A DNA stretch of 64,000 nt from the NCBI RefSeq assembly GCF_026410385.1, contig NZ_JAPMLT010000011.1, positions 109,812-173,811 on the forward strand, in the 5' to 3' direction. The notes under the pieces were generated by a model. That model was given only the letters and a program-made list of their open reading frames with translations. It was not told the origin of the DNA and ran no database searches. This document shows positions 16,606 through 25,167 of the stretch, in pieces. The stretch is from Tumebacillus lacus (GTDB taxonomy: Bacteria; Bacillota; Bacilli; Tumebacillales; Tumebacillaceae). The translations under genes and the position numbers were made by a program. The stretch's first letter is position 1, and each line of letters opens with the position of its first letter.

Positions 16606-17318
16606 GCCAGATCCTCGAACTGCGCGACGTCGATGCTTTTTACGGTCAAGTCCACGCTCTGCGCGGAGTCTCGCTGCGTGTGGAAGAAGGGGAGATCGCC
16701 GCGTTGCTCGGCAGCAACGGGGCAGGGAAGAGCACCACGCTGAAAACGATCTCCGGCCTCGTCCGCGCCAAAGGGGGCAGCATCCGCTTCCTCGGCGAAG
16801 AGATCACCCGTCTCGATCCGCACCGCATCGTCGAGCTCGGCATCGTCCACGTTCCGGAAGGCCGTCGGGTGTTCGGCGCGCTGACCGTCTTGGAAAATCT
16901 CGAACTGGGCGGCTTCACCAAGCGCAAAGACCCCGCGTTCACCAAGCGTACGCTGGAGCGGGTTATGCACCTGTTCCCGCGCCTGAACGAGCGGGCCAAA
17001 CAGCGGGCGGGCACCCTGTCCGGCGGGGAGCAGCAGATGCTGGCGATGGGCCGCGCCTTGATGAGCGATCCGAAACTGCTGATGTTGGACGAGCCGTCGA
17101 TGGGGCTGGCTCCGATCATCGTCAAGGAGATCTTTAAAATCGTCCGCCAGATCAACGCCGAGGGCATTCCGGTGCTGCTCGTCGAACAAAACGCCAAAGC
17201 CGCGCTGAAACTGGCGCATCAAGGCTATGTGCTGGAGACCGGGCAGATCACCTTGCAAAACCGGGCCGATCTGCTCAGCCAGGATGAAAAGATCGTCAAG
17301 GCGTATCTCGCCAACTGA
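16602..17318 (+). CDS. livF: branched-chain amino acid ABC transporter ATP-binding protein LivF
   Basis: This 238-residue ABC ATPase has Walker A GSNGAGKST, the family VPEGRRVFG segment, signature LSGGEQQMLAMGRAL, Walker B LLMLDEPSMGLAP and switch EQN. The His of the usual H-loop is replaced by Asn, as is common in LivF. It overlaps livG (ATGA) and is preceded by GGAGGAGG inside livG. It ends the operon and powers uptake together with LivG. Confidence 0.95.
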   Translation: MSQILELRDVDAFYGQVHALRGVSLRVEEGEIAALLGSNGAGKSTTLKTISGLVRAKGGSIRFLGEEITRLDPHRIVELGIVHVPEGRRVFGALTVLENLELGGFTKRKDPAFTKRTLERVMHLFPRLNERAKQRAGTLSGGEQQMLAMGRALMSDPKLLMLDEPSMGLAPIIVKEIFKIVRQINAEGIPVLLVEQNAKAALKLAHQGYVLETGQITLQNRADLLSQDEKIVKAYLAN

Positions 17319-17332
17319 TTTTCCGGGAAATA

Positions 17333-17371
17333 AGAGAAAGCCGACATTCACAAGGATGTCGGCTTTCTCTG
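17333..17371 (+). terminator. strong hairpin after the liv operon
   Basis: A 15-bp perfect stem (17333-17347 with 17356-17370) around an 8-base loop. The pyrimidine-rich strand supplies only a short T run, so termination strength is uncertain. Confidence 0.65.
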
Positions 17372-17425
17372 TCGAAATACATAGAAAAATCCCGGAGGCA
17401 GGGAGACGAGAGGACGTGAAGCACG

Positions 17426-18502
17426 ATGGAGCACAAGACGATGACGATATTGGATGAATACCAACGAGACCACGGACTGTACAGCGATTTCACACAAAAA
17501 TTGGACGGGCTGATCCGCGAACTCCTCAAGCAAAAAGGGGTGCGCGTTCACTCGATCACCTCCCGCGCCAAAGACCCCGGCTCGCTGCAAGGCAAGCTGA
17601 ACAGCGCAAACGGCAAATACAGTTCTCTGCGTCAGATCACCGATCTGGCAGCACTTCGGATCATCACCTATTACAATGATGAAGTGGACGCCATCGCCGA
17701 GATCATGGAGCAGGAGTTTGAGATCGACAGCGACAACTCGGTCGACAAACGCAAGACGCTCGACCCGGACCGATTTGGCTACCTTTCCTTGCACTATGTG
17801 GGTCAGCTCCCGGCGAAGCGGCTCGAGCTCACCGAATATGCGCGGTTTGAAGGGCTCAAGTTTGAGATCCAGATCCGCTCGATCCTGCAACACACCTGGG
17901 CAGAGATCGAACACGACATGGGGTACAAGAGCGAACACGCCGTCCCGAAAGACATTCGCCGCAGCTTTTCCCGCCTCGCCGGGCTGCTGGAACTGGCCGA
18001 CATCGAGTTTGCCCGCATCCGCGAACAGTTGACCGAGTATGAGCAGGCGGTGCCGAAGCAAATCGACGAAAAGCCGGCCGAAGTGCTGATCGACCAAGCC
18101 TCGCTGAAGTCGTTTATCCTGAACAGCGCGTACGTCAAAGAACTCGACATCCAGATCGCCGCCCTCGCCGGTGTGCCCGTCGTGTACGACGAGAACTTCT
18201 TTGGCGAGATGGCGCACCGTTTGCACTACCTCGGAGTCAAGACGATCTCCGACGTGGTGACGCTGCTGCACGAGCATCGCGACGTGCTGCTGCGATTTGT
18301 CGCGCAAGTGTTTCGCCACAACCGCGTGGAGGCGGTGGTGATCGGCTCGTCGCTGTTCCAACTGTCCAACGTGCTGATCGGGAAGACCGGGTCGAGGGAT
18401 CACATCCGCCATTATCTGCTCAACACCAGCAATTTTGTAGACCGGGAGAGCATCGAGCGGCTGGTGCATGAGATCCTCGTCTATGTCGAAGAGGCCCTGT
18501 AA
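17426..18502 (+). CDS. RelA/SpoT-domain nucleotidyltransferase, long single-domain form ((p)ppGpp synthetase-like)
   Basis: This 358-residue protein lacks the HD hydrolase, TGS and ACT domains of full Rel. Its synthetase domain spans about residues 20-180: ITDLAALRII (metal-binding Asp), RKTLDPDRFGYLSLHYVG (nucleotide-binding GYxSxH) and EIQIRSILQHTWAEIEH. Small synthetases YjbM and YwaC are about 210 residues, so there is an extra C-terminal region of about 150 residues, helical and of unknown function. The family moves pyrophosphate from ATP to GDP/GTP, or in toxic members to adenosine or tRNA. It lies alone between two terminators. Domain sure, product nucleotide unknown. Confidence 0.8.
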   Translation: MEHKTMTILDEYQRDHGLYSDFTQKLDGLIRELLKQKGVRVHSITSRAKDPGSLQGKLNSANGKYSSLRQITDLAALRIITYYNDEVDAIAEIMEQEFEIDSDNSVDKRKTLDPDRFGYLSLHYVGQLPAKRLELTEYARFEGLKFEIQIRSILQHTWAEIEHDMGYKSEHAVPKDIRRSFSRLAGLLELADIEFARIREQLTEYEQAVPKQIDEKPAEVLIDQASLKSFILNSAYVKELDIQIAALAGVPVVYDENFFGEMAHRLHYLGVKTISDVVTLLHEHRDVLLRFVAQVFRHNRVEAVVIGSSLFQLSNVLIGKTGSRDHIRHYLLNTSNFVDRESIERLVHEILVYVEEAL

Positions 18503-18510
18503 ACATCAAG

Positions 18511-18542
18511 AATCCGTCTGCCCTGAGAGCAGGCGGATTTTT
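18511..18542 (+). terminator. Rho-independent terminator
   Basis: AATCCGTCTGC pairs with GCAGGCGGATT (one wobble), loop CCTGAGA, then TTT; just after the RelA/SpoT-domain gene. Confidence 0.88.
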
Positions 18543-18567
18543 GGCTCTCACAGGTCACATCTCCCTA

Positions 18568-18597
18568 TTGACTCCATCATCCCCCATCCTCTAAGCT
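18568..18597 (+). promoter_or_regulatory. candidate promoter of the amylopullulanase gene
   Basis: TTGACT (18568-18573) and TAAGCT (18592-18597) are 18 bp apart. The -10 match is modest. It lies just upstream of the two cre-like sites, where a bound regulator would block elongation or initiation. Confidence 0.35.
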
Positions 18598-18622
18598 AGA
18601 TGTGAACAGTTTTTGAAATTGG

Positions 18623-18656
18623 TGCAATCGTTTGCATTTTTGTGCAAGCGTTTTCA
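18623..18656 (+). promoter_or_regulatory. tandem cre-like operators (CcpA or maltose-type LacI regulator)
   Basis: TGCAATCGTTTGCA (18623-18636) and TGCAAGCGTTTTCA (18643-18656) both fit the LacI-family core with central CG, close to the CcpA cre consensus TGWAANCGNTNWCA, differing at position 3. The copies are exactly 20 bp apart, two helix turns, so two dimers would bind one face. They lie 49 bp before the start codon. A dedicated MalR-like regulator is an alternative to CcpA. Confidence 0.7.
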
Positions 18657-18704
18657 CTCAGGTTAAGCGGAGTGCAGACAGATGAGGAAAAGGGAGGTAA
18701 GAGA

Positions 18705-21700
18705 ATGGAATTTCTGCAAGCGAAGCGACCGGCCCGCGTGTGGGCGGCAGTCCTCGTCTTCCTGATGATGATTCAGGTGGCCGCGGGCTCGATCCTGCCT
18801 GCGACGGCTCTCGCAGAAGACGCGATCACGCCTGACGTTTTCATCGACCAACCGGGCGGTAAAACGAAATGGGTGGTCGCCGGCAGTTTCCAAGGGTGGA
18901 ACAACTCGTCCACCGACACGCAGCTCAAGCACCTCGTCGGCGCATTTTACGCCTGGTCGACGGTGCTGGAAGCCGGGCATCATGAGTTCAAATTTACGAA
19001 AAACGACACGTGGGACGGCTACTCGAACAACGGCAACAACTTTGCCTTTGATCTGAGCGAGCGTTCCAAAGTCAATTTCTACATCAACGAGGAGATCGGC
19101 CAAGCCCGCATCTCCGTTCCGAACGTCGCAGGTCTGGCTCAGTACGCGCCGACCGTGACGGCAGAAAGATGGCCGCGTCTGGTCGGCACGGTGCAGTCTG
19201 TGTTCGGCGAGCCGAACTGGGCACCGGATCAAGCGCAGCAGTTGTTTGTCGACTATCACTTTGACGGCACGGTCTACAAACTGCAACGCCCGTTCCCGGC
19301 CGGCTCCTACGAGGCGAAAGTCACGTTTGGCCCGAACTGGGATGAAAACTACGGGGCGGACGGTCAGGGCGGCTCCAACCTGCAACTGGTGACGCTCGAT
19401 CCATCCGACGTTACGTTCACGCTCGACATGAGCAAAAGAGCGTTGACGCACAACTACGTCCCGGCAGACGGCACGTTTGACGGGCAGATCAAAGGGAACA
19501 AACTCTATTTTGACTCCCGCTCCGTCACCTACAAAAAGCCGTTCGGCGCGATCCCGGCCGGCACGCAAGACTTGACGCTGCGCATCGCGGCCGAAGCGGA
19601 CGACGTGCAGATCGCCCGAGCCGAGCTGATCGACGGCAAAGGCGTGGCCTCCGCGTATGACATGAAAAAAGTCACGACGGTCGGAGAGCGCGATTACTTT
19701 GAAGTGACGATCCCGGCTTCTGCCTTCACCGGCATCGGTATCTACGGCTACAAATTTATCCTGATCGACGGCAAGACCAAAGTCGAATACGGCGAAGACG
19801 GCGCACGCGGCGGCACCGGCACGGTGTCTGATGAAGGCGCGATCCCGTTCGATCTCACCGTTTACGACAAAGACTTTAAGACGCCGGACTGGATGAAGAA
19901 CGGCATCGTCTACCAAGTGTTCATCGACCGCTTCTTCGACGGCAACCCGGACAATAACCGGGCCAAGACGGTCGACGGCTATCGCGGCAACGGTCTGCCG
20001 GAGCAGTCCACCGCAAAGGGCGGCATCGAGTTGCAATACTTTGACGGCGGCGTCAAGAAAGACCCGACGCCTGACCAAGTGTGGGGCACCTGGCAAGACC
20101 TGCCGGAAAACCCGCGCCACTCCACGCCGGAGAACAAACCGTACTACCCGGAGGCCAAAACGGACGGCAACTGGACCAATGAGTTCTACGGCGGCGACAT
20201 CGCAGGCATCGAGAAAAAGCTCGACTATCTGAAGACGCTCGGTGTCTCGGTGCTCTATCTCAACCCGGTCGCATGGGCGGCGTCGAACCACAAGTACGAC
20301 GCGACCGACTACCGCCACCTCGACCCGATGTTCGGCGAACCGGTCTACAACAAACCGAACGACCCGACCTCCGGGCTTGACTATGAAAAGACGAAGGTGG
20401 CATCCGACCGCGTCTTCTCCAAATTTGCCAAAGAAGCGAAAAAGCGCGGCATTCAACTGATCGTCGACGGCGTGTTCAATCACGTCGGGGACGACTCGAT
20501 CTACTTTGACCGCTACAACAAATACCCGGAGATCGGCGCGTACGAGTACTGGGCGCAAGTCTGGGACAAAGTCAACGACGAAGGCAAGACGCAGGCGCAG
20601 GCGGAAAACGAAGTGCGCCGGTCGTACACGTCGAAACTCAACCTCGTCACCGGCAAAAACTACGCCTACCCGGAAGACTTTGATTTCACCACGTGGTTCA
20701 AAGTGGAAAATCAAAAGATCACCGAGGCGGACGGCAATACCAGATACAAGTACGATGCCTGGTGGGGCTTTGACTCGCTGCCGGCCGTCGAAGCGAAAGA
20801 ACCGCAGCCGGGCGATGACAAAGCGCTGTCCGGCGCACATGAATGGAACGTGCCGGGCTACCGCGACATGGTCATCGGTCATGATCTGACCGGCCTGTCC
20901 GACAAGGCGGCGGAAGAACAGATGAAGACCGCCAACTCGCAACGCTGGGAATACCTCGGGGCGAGCGGCTGGCGTCTGGACGTCGCACCGGACGTGTCGC
21001 AAGGCACGTGGCAGAAATTCCGCGAGGCGGTCAAGTCGACCGCGGGCCGCAAAGATGCCAACCATGACGCGATCTCCGACCCGATCATCCTCGGCGAGGA
21101 GTGGGGCAATGCGTCCCACTATCTGCTCGGCGACCAGTTTGACTCGGTCATGAACTACCGGTTCCGCGGCGCGTTGCAAAACTTCCTGATCAACGGCAAC
21201 GCGGAACAGTTCCACAACGCGCTCGACTCGATCCGCGAAGACTATCCGGACGAAGCGTGGAAAGTCATGCTCAACCTCGTCGGCTCGCATGACACCACCC
21301 GCTCGATCACAAAATACGATCACCCGCAGTGGGAAGAAGAAAATACGGCCCAAGCGCCGGAAGCCAGCGACCACGCGCTGAAGCAACAAGCACTGACCGC
21401 TATTTTCCAAATGGGCTATCCGGGCGCGCCGACCGTCTACTACGGTGATGAAGTCGGTCTGACCGGCACGAAAGATCCGGACTCCCGCCGCTCCTTCCCG
21501 TGGGAGCGCGTCGCCGCCGGTAAAAAGGGCGACTTTGCAGGCACGGGCCGCTACAGCGACCTGTTCCGCACCTATCAGCAAGCGGCGAACGTCCGCAACG
21601 CAAATGAGGTGCTGCGAACCGGCGACCTGCAGGTGGCGTACGCACAAGGCGATGTGATCGCCTATGCTCGCAAAAATGACACTGCGGCAGGTCTCATCGC

Positions 21701-23456
21701 GATCAACCGCAGCAACGAAGTCAAGACGATCATCGCTGCCGTCACCGGCTTCCTGCCGGACGGCGTGACGCTGAAAGACGTGCTGCAAGGCTCCGTTCAA
21801 GCGACTGTGGAAAACGGCAAGATCGCGCTCACCCTTCAGCCGCAGTCCGGCCTGATGATGACCTCGACCGAACCACTGACCGTCGTTCCGGCTGTCACCG
21901 ACCTGCAAGCACGGGGCGGCAACCAGACCGTCACGCTGAGCTTTGCACCGGTCGAAGGCGCGACGGAGTACAACGTGTACCGCGCTGCGATTGAAGGCGG
22001 CTCGGTCGAAAAAGTCGGCACTTCGACGACGACCTCTTTTGTTGATCAAAACGTCGTCAACGGCACCAAATACTACTACGCCGTGACGGCGAAGAATGGC
22101 ACGGGCGAGAGTCTGCTCGGCCAGATGGTCGCAGCCACTCCCGCTTTCCCGATTCAAAGCGTGGAGATCGTCACCGGGGCGAACGAGATGACGGTCGGCG
22201 TCGGCAAGACGACCTCCGAGATCGCCGTCGCCCTCGACATTCCGGGGCTGACCGACACAAACGGCGTCATCGCCCGTCTCGCGTACTTTGTGAGCGGTAC
22301 CGACAAGAGGCTGGCTGCCGACACGAAACTGCGCTACAAAGAAGACCGCGACGGCAAAAAGATCTACACCGCCGTGTTCGAACCGACCGCAGCGGGCGAG
22401 TATACCTACCTGGCCAAAGTCTCGACCGACAACGGCGAGACGTTCCAAGAGTCAGCTGCCAAAACGCTGACAGCGAGGGCGGACGCAAACGACACCACGG
22501 CTCCGGCCGCACCGGCTCTGGCGGAGATCCCGGTCGAGTCGAACCGCGTGGAACTGCGCTGGACGGCAGCGGGCAGCGACATCGCCGGGTTTGAAGTGCT
22601 TCGCAAAGCGGGCAGCGGCTATCAAAAAGTCGCCACGCTGGCGAAGGATGCGACCTCCTATGTCGATTTCACCGTCTCCAACGACACCGCCTACACCTAC
22701 CAAGTGGTGGCGTACGACCAAGCGTACAACCGTGCCGCTTCCAGCGAACGCGCCGTGACGCCGACGCTGGTCATGGTCGACGTGACCCTGCGCGTGCACC
22801 TGCCGTCGTACACCCCGGCCACCGACGGGATCTATCTCGCCGGCGACCTGAACGGGTGGAACGCCAGCGGCAACGAATTGAAAGTGCCGAGCGGCGCGAC
22901 GACCCGCAACGTGGTCGAGCACAAATTTAAAATGATGGCAGGCAAGCAGATTCAGTACAAATACACGCGCGGCTCCTGGAGCACCGAGGCGTTCACCTCG
23001 CATGCCCGTGTGGAGAACGATACAACCGACTACGGCAATTGGGCGTATTCCTCCACCGACACGAACATGCGCCTGACGATCAAAAACCAAGGCGGCAACC
23101 AGATGATCGTCGACGATTATGTCATGCGTTGGGTGGATATGCCGATGATCGTCACGATGCCGCGCATCTCCTATGGCGAGGACATCGAGTACACGACGAC
23201 AGACAGCACCTTTACGCTCAAAGCGAACGTTCCGTTCGGCGTGAACTTCACGATGAACGGGCAGCCGCTTCCGGCAGGCGCGATGGACGCGTACGGCCAT
23301 GTATCGCTGGAGAACATCCCGCTGAACATGGGCCTGAACACCGTCGTCCTGCATATCGAACCGACGCAGGAGACGCTGAACCAACCGTGGTACACCGACA
23401 AGGGCCGCGCCGGTCAAGCGACTAAGACGCTGACGATGAAGATCACGCGTCAATAA
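18705..23456 (+). CDS. secreted multidomain alpha-amylase/amylopullulanase (GH13)
   Basis: This 1583-residue secreted enzyme should cleave alpha-1,4 and possibly alpha-1,6 links in starch, pullulan or glycogen. Order: signal peptide (cleavage near ALA-EDA); two N-terminal pullulanase X25/CBM-like modules (about 45-125 and 150-245); a neopullulanase-type beta domain (about 260-375); the GH13 barrel (about 405-1050) with DGVFNH, GWRLDVAPD (nucleophile Asp759), LGEEWGN (acid Glu798) and SHD (Asp863); Fn3 (about 1062-1145); an Ig-like region; a second Fn3 (about 1265-1355); a CBM20/48-like module with IYLAGDLNGWN; and a beta tail. No LPxTG or SLH anchor is seen. The ATG at 18705 follows AGGGAGG. 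Exact bond specificity is not readable. Confidence 0.9.
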   Translation: MEFLQAKRPARVWAAVLVFLMMIQVAAGSILPATALAEDAITPDVFIDQPGGKTKWVVAGSFQGWNNSSTDTQLKHLVGAFYAWSTVLEAGHHEFKFTKNDTWDGYSNNGNNFAFDLSERSKVNFYINEEIGQARISVPNVAGLAQYAPTVTAERWPRLVGTVQSVFGEPNWAPDQAQQLFVDYHFDGTVYKLQRPFPAGSYEAKVTFGPNWDENYGADGQGGSNLQLVTLDPSDVTFTLDMSKRALTHNYVPADGTFDGQIKGNKLYFDSRSVTYKKPFGAIPAGTQDLTLRIAAEADDVQIARAELIDGKGVASAYDMKKVTTVGERDYFEVTIPASAFTGIGIYGYKFILIDGKTKVEYGEDGARGGTGTVSDEGAIPFDLTVYDKDFKTPDWMKNGIVYQVFIDRFFDGNPDNNRAKTVDGYRGNGLPEQSTAKGGIELQYFDGGVKKDPTPDQVWGTWQDLPENPRHSTPENKPYYPEAKTDGNWTNEFYGGDIAGIEKKLDYLKTLGVSVLYLNPVAWAASNHKYDATDYRHLDPMFGEPVYNKPNDPTSGLDYEKTKVASDRVFSKFAKEAKKRGIQLIVDGVFNHVGDDSIYFDRYNKYPEIGAYEYWAQVWDKVNDEGKTQAQAENEVRRSYTSKLNLVTGKNYAYPEDFDFTTWFKVENQKITEADGNTRYKYDAWWGFDSLPAVEAKEPQPGDDKALSGAHEWNVPGYRDMVIGHDLTGLSDKAAEEQMKTANSQRWEYLGASGWRLDVAPDVSQGTWQKFREAVKSTAGRKDANHDAISDPIILGEEWGNASHYLLGDQFDSVMNYRFRGALQNFLINGNAEQFHNALDSIREDYPDEAWKVMLNLVGSHDTTRSITKYDHPQWEEENTAQAPEASDHALKQQALTAIFQMGYPGAPTVYYGDEVGLTGTKDPDSRRSFPWERVAAGKKGDFAGTGRYSDLFRTYQQAANVRNANEVLRTGDLQVAYAQGDVIAYARKNDTAAGLIAINRSNEVKTIIAAVTGFLPDGVTLKDVLQGSVQATVENGKIALTLQPQSGLMMTSTEPLTVVPAVTDLQARGGNQTVTLSFAPVEGATEYNVYRAAIEGGSVEKVGTSTTTSFVDQNVVNGTKYYYAVTAKNGTGESLLGQMVAATPAFPIQSVEIVTGANEMTVGVGKTTSEIAVALDIPGLTDTNGVIARLAYFVSGTDKRLAADTKLRYKEDRDGKKIYTAVFEPTAAGEYTYLAKVSTDNGETFQESAAKTLTARADANDTTAPAAPALAEIPVESNRVELRWTAAGSDIAGFEVLRKAGSGYQKVATLAKDATSYVDFTVSNDTAYTYQVVAYDQAYNRAASSERAVTPTLVMVDVTLRVHLPSYTPATDGIYLAGDLNGWNASGNELKVPSGATTRNVVEHKFKMMAGKQIQYKYTRGSWSTEAFTSHARVENDTTDYGNWAYSSTDTNMRLTIKNQGGNQMIVDDYVMRWVDMPMIVTMPRISYGEDIEYTTTDSTFTLKANVPFGVNFTMNGQPLPAGAMDAYGHVSLENIPLNMGLNTVVLHIEPTQETLNQPWYTDKGRAGQATKTLTMKITRQ

Positions 23457-23467
23457 ATCACCACGAA

Positions 23468-23500
23468 GCACCCCTTGCAGATTGCTCTGCAAGGGGTGCG
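23468..23500 (+). terminator. hairpin after the amylopullulanase gene
   Basis: GCACCCCTTGCAGA and TCTGCAAGGGGTGC form a perfect 14-bp stem around TTGC. The following T run is short (GTTTG). Confidence 0.75.
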
Positions 23501-23612
23501 TTTGCGGCAACTGATGCCGATGATTCAAGTGCGGTACTCGCGGGTCAGAAGTGGAAGAGGCGTTCGAAAGCGCGTTTCTCAACATCTCCTGCATGTAAAG
23601 GTGGGGAGGCAG

Positions 23613-23643
23613 AACCTCGGAGGCAACTCCGGGGTTTTTCTTT
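23613..23643 (+). terminator. second Rho-independent terminator before panE
   Basis: AACCTCGGA pairs with TCCGGGGTT around GGCAAC, then TTTTTCTTTT. Nothing coding is visible in the 245 bp between the amylase and panE. Confidence 0.7.
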
Positions 23644-23701
23644 TGGGCAAAATAAGGTACGATCTCCCTAATCACGGAAACGAGAGGAAGAGGTGCGGAG
23701 G

Positions 23702-24640
23702 ATGAATCGTCGGATCGCGATCATCGGTGCGGGGGCGATCGGCCGGATGCTGGCGTGGACGTTGCGGCAGGGCGGACAGGAGGCGGTGCTGATCTGCCGG
23801 CGGACCGAGCAGGCAGCGGCATTGAAGAAGCAAGGGCTCTTGTTTTATGAGACGGACGGCACGGAACATCGCGTCGAGGTGGAGGCCGTCACTTGGGACA
23901 CATCGGACAGACTGCCCGCAGTGGACGGCGCGATCTTGACGGTGAAAAGCTACGACACAAGCGCGGCCGGGGAGCTGTTGCGGGTCCGATTGCCGGATGT
24001 GCCGGTGTTGTCGATGCAAAACGGGCTTGGCAACGGAGAGCGGTTGGTCGAACTGGTGCCGCCGGAGCAGATCGCGCTTGGGCTGACGACGCACGGGGCG
24101 ACGGCGGATGGCGAGACGAGCGTCTATTATAAAGGAAGAGGTCGGACGGTGATCGGCGATTTTCTGGCAGCGACCACTGAAAGTGGGGCGAAGTGGTGGG
24201 CGGAGCTTTTCACCGGATGCGGGCATCCCGTGACGGTGGCGGACGACATCCGCACCGAGGTGTGGCGCAAAGCGATGGTCAACATCGGGATCAATCCGAT
24301 GACCGCGCTGCACGGGTTGAAAAACGGGGAACTCCCGCTGCGGACCGACCTGCTGGCGGTGTCCCGCTCGCTCGTCGAGGAGGCGGAGCGCGTGGCGGCT
24401 GCCGCTGGCGTGGCGCTGCACGACAGTTTTGCCCGCGTGCTCGACGTCTGCCGCACCACGGCCGGCAACCGCTCCTCCATGCTCCAAGACCTCGAACGGG
24501 GCAGAAAGACGGAGATCGACGCCATGTGCGGCGAGATCGTGCGACTGGGTAAGGAGCACGGGGTGCCGACTCCGTGCAACGAGCGCGTCTATCAGCAGGT
24601 TCTGCAGGCGGAACGGGACGGGAAACCGGGCGACAAATAA
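23702..24640 (+). CDS. panE: 2-dehydropantoate 2-reductase (ketopantoate reductase)
   Basis: This 312-residue enzyme reduces ketopantoate to pantoate with NADPH in pantothenate and CoA synthesis. The N-terminal Rossmann motif is IAIIGAGAIGRMLA. The middle has the family segments ILTVKSYDT and SMQNGLGNGE, with catalytic Lys in EVWRKAMVNIGINPMTAL. The C-terminal helical domain ends with ARxRSSMLQDLERGRKTEID-like residues. The ATG at 23702 is favoured by AGAGGTG; an in-frame GTG at 23693 is possible. It is a monocistronic unit ending at a shared terminator. Confidence 0.93.
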   Translation: MNRRIAIIGAGAIGRMLAWTLRQGGQEAVLICRRTEQAAALKKQGLLFYETDGTEHRVEVEAVTWDTSDRLPAVDGAILTVKSYDTSAAGELLRVRLPDVPVLSMQNGLGNGERLVELVPPEQIALGLTTHGATADGETSVYYKGRGRTVIGDFLAATTESGAKWWAELFTGCGHPVTVADDIRTEVWRKAMVNIGINPMTALHGLKNGELPLRTDLLAVSRSLVEEAERVAAAAGVALHDSFARVLDVCRTTAGNRSSMLQDLERGRKTEIDAMCGEIVRLGKEHGVPTPCNERVYQQVLQAERDGKPGDK

Positions 24641-24641
24641 A

Positions 24642-24679
24642 AAACAGCCCTCTGCCGGTAAGGGCGGAGGGCTATTTTT
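24642..24679. terminator. bidirectional terminator between panE and hxlR-type gene
   Basis: AGCCCTCTGCC pairs with GGCGGAGGGCT (one wobble). T6 follows on the plus strand and a T run follows on the minus strand. It overlaps the last codons of the convergent regulator gene. Confidence 0.88.
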
Positions 24680-25004
24680 TCTCTTCTTCGCAGAGTTTTT
24701 CGTAATGTCCTGCGCCCCAATCGCGCAGGGCGTCCAAGACGCTCGAAAGCGTTTTCCCGCTCTCGGTCAACGTGTATTCGACGCGCGGCGGGATCTCCGG
24801 ATAGAGAGTGCGCAGGATGATGCCGTGCGCCTCCAGTTCTTTCAGCCGCTCAGTGAGGAGCTTCGAAGAGATCGGCAGGGAGTCCGCGATCTCGGAGAAC
24901 CGCTTTTTGCCGTCAAACAGCTCGCGGATGATCAGTACCGTCCATTTCTTTCCGATCACATGCAGCGTGACCTCGATCGGGCAGCCATGCAGTTGTTGCA
25001 CCAT
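24672..25004 (-). CDS. HxlR-family winged-helix transcriptional regulator
   Basis: This 110-residue winged-helix protein has the HxlR pattern GCPIEVTLHVIGKKWTVLII, the recognition-helix region ISSKLLTERLKELEAHGI and the wing EIPPRVEYTLTESG. Cys8 sits where redox-sensing relatives YodB and CatR carry their electrophile-reactive cysteine. It is divergent from namA, an old-yellow-enzyme gene, and a perfect palindrome lies between them. Sensing of quinones or other electrophiles is therefore a reasonable inference. The ATG at 25004 follows AAAAGGTGG. Confidence 0.9.
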   Translation of the reverse strand: MVQQLHGCPIEVTLHVIGKKWTVLIIRELFDGKKRFSEIADSLPISSKLLTERLKELEAHGIILRTLYPEIPPRVEYTLTESGKTLSSVLDALRDWGAGHYEKLCEEEKK

Positions 25005-25105
25005 GCGTTCGCCACCTTTTCGGAATTGCTTTCCTTAGTATAGTATATCATGTCTTCGTCCATTTTTTTATATACGAAACTAAACTTCATCGGATCGCGT
25101 TACTT

Positions 25106-25119
25106 TACTTTATAAAGTA
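25106..25119. promoter_or_regulatory. palindromic operator candidate upstream of namA
   Basis: TACTTTATAAAGTA is a perfect 14-bp palindrome 49 bp before namA and 102 bp before the divergent regulator. YodB/HxlR-type operators also have TAC...GTA half-sites. Binding by the neighbouring regulator is inferred. Confidence 0.6.
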
Positions 25120-25167
25120 GATCTGGTAGACTCCAACTTGACAACGATTGGAAGGGGACAGGATCGT

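Noticed and set aside
18663..22448. Very long open frame on the minus strand opposite the amylopullulanase
   Set aside because: It is an antisense shadow produced by GC-rich codon use; it has no ribosome site or recognisable domain, while the plus-strand frame contains complete GH13 motifs.
23475..23705. Short open frame between the amylase and panE
   Set aside because: It runs through two hairpin terminators, has no ribosome site and no recognisable sequence.
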